Shown piece after piece: positions 1-5,014 of a stretch of DNA of 5,829 nt. Within the stretch, counting starts at the first letter, position 1, and each line of letters begins with the position of its first letter. Under the pieces are notes generated by a model that was given only the letters and a program-made list of their open reading frames with translations, was not told where the DNA came from and ran no database searches. The position numbers and the translations under genes are program-made. The stretch comes from Acidimicrobiia bacterium (GTDB lineage: Bacteria; Actinomycetota; Acidimicrobiia; UBA5794; UBA11373). The DNA is taken from the NCBI GenBank assembly GCA_025456165.1, contig JALOLI010000084.1:1-5829 (forward strand), read 5' to 3'.

Positions 1-549
1 CGACGAGGTGGGCTCGTCCATGATCACCACCTGAGACTGCGCCGCCAGAGCGTGGGCCACCTCGACCAGAGTGAGGCTGCCCACGCTGAGGTCGGTCATC
101 TGAGCGCCGGGATCGACCTCCAGGCCGACCTCCTCGAGGTACTCGACGGCCCGGGCCTGGGTCTTGCGCCGGTTGACGAAACCCCAGCGGGTGCTCTCCC
201 GCTGCAGAAGGACGTTCTCCGCGACGGTCAGCGAGTTGATGGTGCTCAGTTCCTGGTGCACCATGACGATGCCCGCCTGCTGGGCCGCCAGTGGGCTGTG
301 GAGGTCCACCCGGCGCCCGCTCATCTCCAGATGGCCGCCGTCGGCGCGGTAGACCCCGGCGATGATCTTCGCCAGGGTGGATTTCCCTGCCCCGTTCTCG
401 CCCACGAGGGCGTGGATCTCGCCCGGCGTCACCTCGAAGGTCACATTGCGCAGGGCGGTGACCCCGGCGAAATGCTTGTCGATGTCGTAGGCCCCCACCA
501 GCGGCGGGGTGGTGGCGTGGAGTCGCAGGCCGTAGGAATCGGTGGTCAT
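1..549 (-). CDS. CUT2-type sugar ABC transporter ATP-binding protein, 3' part cut by window edge
   Basis: This would be the cytoplasmic ATPase that powers import by the neighbouring permease and lipoprotein. Only the first 183 residues are present, and the frame is still open at base 1. They contain a Walker A GENGAGKST (about residues 50-58), a Q-loop VMVHQE (95-100), an ABC signature region starting LSVGS (154-158) followed by LVEVAHAL, and a Walker B VVIMDEPTS (174-182). This order and spacing match the first ABC domain of RbsA/XylG-type proteins, which normally have two fused domains and about 500 residues, so more than half the gene should lie to the left. The ATG at 549 is preceded by GGGGAG with a 7-base spacer (557-562), and the permease stop codon is only 23 bases upstream. 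One oddity is that the signature has Ser-Leu-Thr where relatives usually have a glutamine-rich stretch. The family call is firm. The substrate is unknown. Confidence 0.95.
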   Translation of the reverse strand, partial: MTTDSYGLRLHATTPPLVGAYDIDKHFAGVTALRNVTFEVTPGEIHALVGENGAGKSTLAKIIAGVYRADGGHLEMSGRRVDLHSPLAAQQAGIVMVHQELSTINSLTVAENVLLQRESTRWGFVNRRKTQARAVEYLEEVGLEVDPGAQMTDLSVGSLTLVEVAHALAAQSQVVIMDEPTSS

Positions 550-572
550 GGCCGGTCTCCCCTTTCCCCCGC

Positions 573-1640
573 TCAGGTCCGCGACGGGCCGCGGCGGCGG
601 ATGTAGGTGTCCACCACCACCGCCACGACGATCACACAGCCCTTGACGATGCGCTGCCAGAACTCGTTCACATTCATGAGCAGGAGGCCGTTGACCATGA
701 TCGCCAGCACGAGGGCTCCCAGGAAGGTGCCCAGAAGCTTGCCCCGGCCGCCCATCAGGCTCGTGCCGCCGATCACCACCGCAGCGATCACATCGAGCTC
801 AAATCCCTGGCTGCCCGCCGGCTGGCCCGAGGCCAGGCGGGACGACACGATGACACCGGTGATGGCGGCGGTGAATCCGGCAAAGGCGTACACGAAGATG
901 CGCACGGCCCGCACCCGGACGCCGCTGAGGCGGGCGGCGGTGGCGTTGCCGCCGACGGCGTAGATGCGGCGCCCCACCTTGAGCCGGTGCAGGATCACGT
1001 ACCCAATGGCATAGACCCCCACCATGATGAAGATGGGAAAGGGCACATCCAGGCCGAAGATGCTGACCTTGCCCACTCCCAGCCACTCGTAGGGGGCCAT
1101 CCCCTCGGCGGAGCGGGGGATGCTGATCGGGTAAGAGCGGGTGATGAGCAGCGAGATCCCCCGCAGAATGCTGAAGGTGGCCAGGGTGCCGATGAAGTCC
1201 GGCACCTTGAACATGGTGATGATGACGCCGTTGAGCAGGCCGGCGGCAATGCCCACCGCCATGGCGAGCAGCACCGCAACGGCGGCGTCCGCCACTCCGT
1301 AGTCGAGTCGATTCTCCAGGAACAGGGCGGCGACCACCCCGGTGAGCGCTACCGACGAGCCCACCGAAAGGTCGATCCCGGCGACGAGGATCACCATGGT
1401 GCCCCCAGCCGCCGCGACCGCCACGATCGTCACTTGCTGGAGGACGTTGAGGAGGTTGAACGTGGTCATGAAGTTGGGCGCGAAGATCCAGTAGAAGACC
1501 ACGATCACCACCAGGGCACCCACCAGGCCGAGCTCGGTCACTTCGAGCGAGGTCCGGCTCAGCAGGCGCTTCCAGCGGCTCTGCGCTTCTTCTTCGGGCG
1601 CTTGCACGCCCGTGGTCTCTTCAGCCTTCTCCGTGGCCAC
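573..1640 (-). CDS. CUT2-type (RbsC-like) sugar ABC transporter permease
   Basis: This is the inner-membrane channel subunit of the importer, of the BPD_transp_2 (RbsC/XylH/AraH) family. From the chosen start it has 355 residues, slightly longer than typical family members because of a charged Glu/Ala-rich N-terminal tail of about 35 residues. About ten hydrophobic segments follow, roughly at 37-53, 70-88, 92-108, 120-144, 148-166, 201-217, 248-267, 282-295, 302-322 and 331-347. Family motifs visible are AGIDLSVGS (about 87-95), the cytoplasmic loop YAVGGNATAARLSGV (227-241) and GGTSLMGGRGKLLGTFLGA (291-309). The frame is also open to a TTG at 1670, but that codon has no ribosome site. The GTG at 1640 follows GAGGAGGG with a 7-base spacer, so I prefer it. 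The gene lies 43 bases after the binding-protein stop and 23 bases before the ATPase. Confidence 0.95.
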   Translation of the reverse strand: MATEKAEETTGVQAPEEEAQSRWKRLLSRTSLEVTELGLVGALVVIVVFYWIFAPNFMTTFNLLNVLQQVTIVAVAAAGGTMVILVAGIDLSVGSSVALTGVVAALFLENRLDYGVADAAVAVLLAMAVGIAAGLLNGVIITMFKVPDFIGTLATFSILRGISLLITRSYPISIPRSAEGMAPYEWLGVGKVSIFGLDVPFPIFIMVGVYAIGYVILHRLKVGRRIYAVGGNATAARLSGVRVRAVRIFVYAFAGFTAAITGVIVSSRLASGQPAGSQGFELDVIAAVVIGGTSLMGGRGKLLGTFLGALVLAIMVNGLLLMNVNEFWQRIVKGCVIVVAVVVDTYIRRRGPSRT

Positions 1641-1647
1641 TTTCACA

Positions 1648-1655
1648 CCCTCCTC
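1648..1655 (-). promoter_or_regulatory. Ribosome binding site that fixes the permease start
   Basis: On the minus strand this reads GAGGAGGG, a near-ideal Shine-Dalgarno sequence, followed by a 7-base spacer and the GTG at 1640. It lies inside the longer open frame that would begin at TTG 1670, which argues for the shorter protein. Confidence 0.75.
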
Positions 1656-1683
1656 AACGTCTCTCCGCAATCAGCCGATCGCC

Positions 1684-2784
1684 CTAGAAGGCCGGAACGA
1701 CCTCTCCGGCGGCGATCCTCTCGGCCGTCACCAGCTCACCGGGGCTGACCAGGAAGGCCGGCACCGGCTCGCCGCGCAGGTAGGCCACGATCTCCTCGAC
1801 TACCTTGCCCGCAGTCACCGCGTGGGTGAAGGTCGCCATAACGGCTCCCTTGGTCACTTCGGGGAACATGTCGGTCTGGCCATCGATGGAGACGATGGTG
1901 ATGGTGCCGTCGGCGATGCCGGCGGCGCGAATGGCCGCCAGGGCGCCGAGGGCCGCCTCATCGTTGGCGCCGAACACGATCTGGACATCCGGATGAGCGG
2001 CCAGGAAGCCTTCCATGACCCGCTGCGACGGCTCACGCCGGTACTCGCCGGGCTGGGAGGCGACGATCTCGAAGTTGCCGTTCTTCAGCAGCTCGAGCTT
2101 GAAGGCGCCCACGCGAGCGACGCTGGAGACGTCACCGGCGATGCCTTCGATGCAGGCCACCTTGACCGGGGTCGGCGAATCGCCGAACTGCTCGACCACG
2201 AACTGGCCGATGGCCCTGCCTTCGGCGGCGTAGGCAGCCAGCACCTGGGATACGGTGTTGGTGCCGAGCATGCCCTTCTGCGCAAAGAAGTAGGGAATGC
2301 CGGCATCGTCGTACTGCGCCAGGATGGTCGCCAGGCCTTCCGTGTTGGCCGGCATCATCATGAGGGCGTCGGGTTGCGTGCCCAGCGCCGTCTGGACGTC
2401 GTCGAACTGCTTGTTGATGTCGTCCTCAGCGGAGATGATCTCCACCGTGCAGCCCAGAGTGTCACAGGCCGCCGCGGCGGCTTCGGTCTGGGCAACCAGG
2501 AACGGGTGGGACAGGCCCTCGATCGAGAACACGATGCGGATGGGGGCATCTGCCGCGTACGGCTCGCCCGGATAGGTCGTCGTGTCCTGACCGGACTGCT
2601 GGAGAGCCATGTAGTACAGGTTCTCCGACAGGGTCGCCTCGAGGTCGGCAATCTCCTGCGTGTAGTCCGTCCCGCCGGCGGTAGTGGTCCCCGCCGCCGT
2701 GGTCGTGGTGCCGGCATCGTCGTCACCGCAGGCGGCGACGAAGAGGCCGAGCACCAGCAACACGGCCAGTACGCGGAACTTCAT
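1684..2784 (-). CDS. Sugar-type ABC transporter substrate-binding lipoprotein (Peripla_BP_4 / RbsB-like)
   Basis: This is the extracytoplasmic receptor that delivers ligand to the permease. Its 366 residues begin with a lipoprotein signal peptide, MKFRVLAVLLVLGLFVAAC, with the lipobox VAAC and the acylated cysteine at residue 19. An acidic Gly-Asp-Asp-Asp and a Thr/Ala/Gly-rich linker (about 20-40) follow. Next comes an extra segment of about 40 residues (41-80), and then a type I periplasmic-binding fold starting at IRIVFSIEGLSHPF (82-95). Typical landmarks are DALMMMPANTEGL (139-151), VKVACIEGIAGD (207-218), the run VFGANDEAALGALAAIRAAG (270-289) and the strand-turn IVSIDGQTD (297-305). The ATG overlaps the hydratase stop codon (ATGA) and has AAGGAGG six bases upstream (2791-2797). 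That Shine-Dalgarno doubles as the last codons of the hydratase. Placement between a hydratase and a permease makes it the specificity subunit. The ligand could be a sugar, a polyol or something less usual. Confidence 0.95.
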   Translation of the reverse strand: MKFRVLAVLLVLGLFVAACGDDDAGTTTTAAGTTTAGGTDYTQEIADLEATLSENLYYMALQQSGQDTTTYPGEPYAADAPIRIVFSIEGLSHPFLVAQTEAAAAACDTLGCTVEIISAEDDINKQFDDVQTALGTQPDALMMMPANTEGLATILAQYDDAGIPYFFAQKGMLGTNTVSQVLAAYAAEGRAIGQFVVEQFGDSPTPVKVACIEGIAGDVSSVARVGAFKLELLKNGNFEIVASQPGEYRREPSQRVMEGFLAAHPDVQIVFGANDEAALGALAAIRAAGIADGTITIVSIDGQTDMFPEVTKGAVMATFTHAVTAGKVVEEIVAYLRGEPVPAFLVSPGELVTAERIAAGEVVPAF

Positions 2785-3227
2785 TGTGTTCCTCCTTCTC
2801 CCTTGCTAGTCGCTCTCGGGAAGGCGATTCCCGCCTCTCCCGAGACCACATCGCCTCGCGCCGTTCGTACGGCGAGGCGAAACTTCGCCCGGCGGCGCTC
2901 CTTGTCCGCCTCCACGCACTCCGCCACCACCTCCAACTCGTCGCCGTCGTAGACCGGGCCGAGGAGGTCGAAGTGGTAGAAGGTCGAAACCCCACCCGGG
3001 GTGACCATCGCGGTCAGGGGAACCTGGACGAACGAGGCGGTCAGCATGCCGTGGGCGATGCAGCCGCCGAAGCGCGTCTTTGCGGCGTACTCCGGGTCGA
3101 CGTGCACCGGGTTGTAGTCGCCGGTGATGTCGGCGTACTCGTCGATCATGTCCTGGGTGACCAGAACGCGGTGGGTGAACACCCGTCCTACCTCGACGTC
3201 GTCGATGGTCTTCACCTTCTGGTTCAT
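2781..3227 (-). CDS. MaoC-like hot-dog enoyl-CoA hydratase
   Basis: This is a 148-residue single hot-dog-fold protein, the usual length for MaoC-domain / PhaJ-like (R)-specific enoyl-CoA hydratases, which add water to or remove it from CoA thioesters. The hydratase-2 motif is clear: YADITGDYNPVHVDPEYA at residues 31-48, with the expected catalytic Asp37 and His42 five residues apart as in PhaJ. It is followed by FGGCIAHGMLTASF (53-66), which forms the adjacent active-site segment. The protein is cytosolic with no signal peptide. Its start overlaps the upstream regulator's stop by ATGA, with GGAAGGAG seven bases before it. Its own stop overlaps the binding-protein start in the same way. A soluble CoA-dependent enzyme inserted between regulators and an importer suggests it acts on the imported compound or its product, but the exact acyl-CoA cannot be told. 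It could also be a MaoC-like protein of different substrate class. Confidence 0.92.
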   Translation of the reverse strand: MNQKVKTIDDVEVGRVFTHRVLVTQDMIDEYADITGDYNPVHVDPEYAAKTRFGGCIAHGMLTASFVQVPLTAMVTPGGVSTFYHFDLLGPVYDGDELEVVAECVEADKERRRAKFRLAVRTARGDVVSGEAGIAFPRATSKGEGGTQ

Positions 3228-4018
3228 CGAGGTTCTCCTTCCAGGCCGGGGCCGGCGGTGAAGAGAAGGGCGGCGATTTCGCCGGCGGCCGCCCGCGCCG
3301 CCCCGGCGAGCCTTCCCGCCAGGTCGCCACTGCCGAGGCGGGATGACGGGCCGGCGAGGCAGACCGCCGCCAGCGGGTAGCCGGAGGGGCTCAGAACGGC
3401 GGCCGACACGGCGCGGATGCCTTCCTCCCGCTCCTCGTTCTGCAGGGCGAAGCCCCGCCGCCGCACTTCCTCGAGCTCGGCGAGGAAGCCTCTTCGATCG
3501 GTCGCCGTCCGCGTCGTCAGGGGCTCGAAGCGCAGGTATTGGACGATCGCTTCCCGGCGCGCCGCCGGGAGAAAGGCGAGCAGCACCTTGCCCTGGGAGG
3601 TGGCGTACAGCAGGTCTCGGTCGCCGGGCCGGCCCACCATGCGCACCGCCGCCGGCGGCATGACCGCATCCAGGTAGAGGAGCTCATGCCCGCTGCGCAC
3701 CGAGAGGAACACCGCCTCGCCGGTGTCGGCGAGCGCCCGCTCCACAGAGGGGCGGGCCACCTGCCTCAGGGCCTCGTATGGGGAGGGGGCGAAGGGATAG
3801 AAGGCGTCCGCCAGCCGCGCCGCGGCCGGGCCCAACTGGTAGCGGCCGGAGACGGGGTTGCGCACGACGAACCCGGCCCCGGCCAGAGCGTCGAGCAGGG
3901 CCGGGGTGGCGCCCAGCTCGCCCGGGCCGAGCGCTCCGTCGAAGGCGTCGGCCAGCATCAACAGCGGACGCAGGGCCTCGAGAGCCTCCCCGCCGTCGCG
4001 CGCCGCATGGAAGCTCAT
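3224..4018 (-). CDS. IclR-family regulator paralogue with degenerate helix-turn-helix
   Basis: This 264-residue protein is homologous to its upstream neighbour. By eye, about 49 of 65 residues match over residues 100-164, including RMVGRPGDRDLL and ATSQGKVLLAFLP. The effector-binding IclR domain (about 80-250) is intact, with the run NEEREEGIRAVSAAVLSPSG (194-213) where the family usually has Asp-x-Glu-Glu and Ala-Ala-Pro-Val. The N-terminal winged helix is not intact. Aligned with the neighbour, about seven residues are missing between LADAFDGAL (22-30) and LLDALAGAGF (41-50), and the recognition-helix residues PTVHR are replaced by GATPA. It may therefore bind DNA poorly and act as an effector sensor or a partner of the upstream regulator. 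The ATG overlaps the upstream stop codon (ATGA), and GGGAGG lies about 10 bases before it. The reading frame is otherwise clean, so this is not an obvious pseudogene. Confidence 0.88.
   Translation of the reverse strand: MSFHAARDGGEALEALRPLLMLADAFDGALGPGELGATPALLDALAGAGFVVRNPVSGRYQLGPAAARLADAFYPFAPSPYEALRQVARPSVERALADTGEAVFLSVRSGHELLYLDAVMPPAAVRMVGRPGDRDLLYATSQGKVLLAFLPAARREAIVQYLRFEPLTTRTATDRRGFLAELEEVRRRGFALQNEEREEGIRAVSAAVLSPSGYPLAAVCLAGPSSRLGSGDLAGRLAGAARAAAGEIAALLFTAGPGLEGEPR
3621..3648. repeat. 28-base exact direct repeat, copy 1 (paralogous IclR genes)
   Basis: This stretch is identical to 4424-4451, offset by 803 bases. It lies in a longer similar block (roughly 3531-3668 against 4334-4471) that encodes the IclR effector-domain segment around RMVGRPGDRDLL. 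It reflects tandem duplication of the regulator gene, with strong constraint or local gene conversion, and is not a mobile repeat. Confidence 0.85.
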
Positions 4019-4821
4019 ATCGCGACGACCTCCCTCGGTTCGTTTCCCTCTGCAGGCGGGGCATAGAGCCGTGCCGCGATATCCCTGGCCCCCTCTACGG
4101 CAATGGGAGCCAGCCGATGGACCAGATCGGTGTGCGGCACGCGGAAGGCCGGGGCGCCGATGCAGAGGGCTGCCACCGGGTAGCCGCCCGGGTCCAGCAC
4201 TGGAGCGGCGACCGCCCGGATTCCGGCCTCGCGCTCCTCGTCCTGAACGGCGAAACCCTTGGAGCGCACTCGCTCCAACTCCAGGGCGAAGTCGTGGGGA
4301 TCGGTGATGGTGCGCTCGGTGAAGCGGTCGAACCGCAGGTACTGGACGATCTCGTCCCGGCGCTGGGGGGGAAGGAAAGCGAGCAGCACTTTGCCCTGCG
4401 AAGTGGCGTGCAGCAGGTCCCGATCGCCGGGCCGGCCCACCATGCGCACCGTCGTCGACGGCATGACCGTGTCGACGTACTGCAGTTGGTCGCCCACGCG
4501 CACCGTCAGGAAGACCGTCTCACCGCAGGCCTCCATGACCCTCTCCAGGATGGGCCGGGCGCGATGCCGCAGCGCCTCGTGCGTCTGGGAGTGGTCGGCC
4601 AGGCGGGTGGCGGAGGGGCCCAGTTCGTAGCGGCGCGACCCCAGGTCCTGGAGAGCAAAGCCTTCAGCGATCAGGGCCTGAAGGAGACGATGCACGGTGG
4701 GCACCGGGAGATCGACGCGCTCGGCCAGGTCGGCGAGTCGAGCCCCGTCCTCGGCATCGGCGAGGGCGAGCAAGAGGCGCAGGCTGCGCGCCACCGACTT
4801 CGGGCCACTGAGTTCCACCAT
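4015..4821 (-). CDS. IclR-family transcriptional regulator
   Basis: This is a 268-residue protein of the standard IclR layout and length. The N-terminal winged helix-turn-helix spans about residues 7-68: SVARSLRLLLALAD, then RLADLAERVDLPVPTVHRL with the recognition helix at PTVHRLLQAL (41-50), then the wing ending RRYELGP. The effector domain covers about 80-255 and includes VRMVGRPGDRDLLHATSQGK (125-144), EIVQYLRF (157-164) and DEEREAGIRAVAAPVLDPGG (194-213). These domains usually form dimers or tetramers and sense small organic acids or related catabolites. It is the first gene of the minus-strand operon, about 22 bases after the predicted transcription start, and is followed by its paralogue through an ATGA overlap. 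Its ribosome site is weak (GCGAG six bases before ATG). Two TTCCG-N5-CGGAG palindromes upstream make autoregulation likely. The inducer is unknown. Confidence 0.95.
   Translation of the reverse strand: MVELSGPKSVARSLRLLLALADAEDGARLADLAERVDLPVPTVHRLLQALIAEGFALQDLGSRRYELGPSATRLADHSQTHEALRHRARPILERVMEACGETVFLTVRVGDQLQYVDTVMPSTTVRMVGRPGDRDLLHATSQGKVLLAFLPPQRRDEIVQYLRFDRFTERTITDPHDFALELERVRSKGFAVQDEEREAGIRAVAAPVLDPGGYPVAALCIGAPAFRVPHTDLVHRLAPIAVEGARDIAARLYAPPAEGNEPREVVAI
4424..4451. repeat. 28-base exact direct repeat, copy 2 (paralogous IclR genes)
   Basis: This is the partner of 3621-3648, in the upstream IclR gene at the matching codons. Over the 67 bases from 4403 I count six mismatches with the other copy, while the N-terminal halves of the two genes have diverged strongly. 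Confidence 0.85.
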
Positions 4822-4832
4822 ACAGAACTCGC

Positions 4833-4847
4833 TTCCGCTATACGGAG
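4833..4847. promoter_or_regulatory. Candidate IclR operator, copy 1 (TTCCG-N5-CGGAG)
   Basis: The sequence is TTCCGCTATACGGAG, an imperfect palindrome with perfect inner arms TCCG/CGGA around five bases. It sits directly downstream of the putative -10 box and covers the predicted start point of the minus-strand operon (about 4843), so a bound protein would block initiation. The same arms at the same spacing recur at 4891-4905. IclR-family proteins commonly bind palindromes of about 15 bases, which makes the regulator encoded at 4015-4821 the likely ligand (inference). Confidence 0.6.
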
Positions 4848-4849
4848 CG

Positions 4850-4879
4850 ATGCTAAACCTGGTTGACCAACTCCGTCAA
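4850..4879 (-). promoter_or_regulatory. Putative sigma-70-type promoter of the IclR-MaoC-transporter operon
   Basis: Read on the minus strand, TTGACG (4874-4879) matches the -35 consensus at five of six bases. TAGCAT (4850-4855) fits the TANNNT -10 pattern, with an 18-base spacer. The start point would fall near 4843, giving a leader of about 22 bases before the ATG at 4821. The spacer also contains a small palindrome, TGGT-CA-ACCA as read on the minus strand (4860-4869). The position between divergent genes and the flanking repeated palindromes support the call. Confidence 0.5.
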
Positions 4880-4890
4880 GCGAAACCGGA

Positions 4891-4905
4891 TTCCGGATGT
4901 CGGAG
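4891..4905. promoter_or_regulatory. Candidate IclR operator, copy 2 (TTCCG-N5-CGGAG)
   Basis: The sequence is TTCCGGATGTCGGAG, sharing both five-base arms and the five-base gap with 4833-4847, 58 bases away. It lies about 12 bases upstream of the operon -35 box and about 110 bases upstream of the amidohydrolase start. An overlapping perfect inverted repeat, CCGGA-T-TCCGG, is at 4886-4896. The location could allow activation, cooperative or looped repression, or control of both divergent units. Confidence 0.55.
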
Positions 4906-4999
4906 GATCTCGCGCTCCGGCGGGCCGAGCCCCCGCCCTGCCGCCGGGCCGAGACCGCCCACCGTGCCGGACCGCCCGCCCCGGGAGCTGCCGCTCCCC

Positions 5000-5005
5000 T
5001 ACTCT
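5000..5005 (+). promoter_or_regulatory. Possible -10 element for a short-leader or leaderless amidohydrolase mRNA
   Basis: TACTCT fits TANNNT and ends nine bases before the ATG at 5015. No Shine-Dalgarno is visible before that ATG, and no convincing -35 box is seen. Transcription could begin at or within a few bases of the start codon, as is frequent in actinobacteria. This is a weak call from sequence alone. Confidence 0.3.
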
Positions 5006-5014
5006 GGGTTGCCC

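Noticed and set aside
1641..1670. TTG at 1670 as the permease start
   Set aside because: No Shine-Dalgarno precedes it, while a near-perfect one sits seven bases before the in-frame GTG at 1640.
1641..1683. Possible attenuator or terminator between binding protein and permease
   Set aside because: Binding-protein genes are often followed by a hairpin, but I see no convincing inverted repeat or T-run in these 43 bases.
1612..2952. Long plus-strand open frame of 446 codons
   Set aside because: It lies antisense to the binding lipoprotein and parts of the permease and hydratase genes. Its product is low-complexity and rich in Gly, Arg, His and Asp, with no recognisable domain. The minus-strand genes there have clear family motifs and ribosome sites, so this is a high-GC shadow frame.
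3778..4866. Plus-strand open frame of 362 codons across both IclR genes
   Set aside because: It is antisense to two well-supported IclR genes, with an Arg/Pro/Gly-rich product that has no motif. It is a codon-bias artefact.
4860..4869. Small palindrome TGGT-N2-ACCA within the promoter spacer
   Set aside because: The arms are only four bases, and no second copy was noticed. It is too weak to call an operator.
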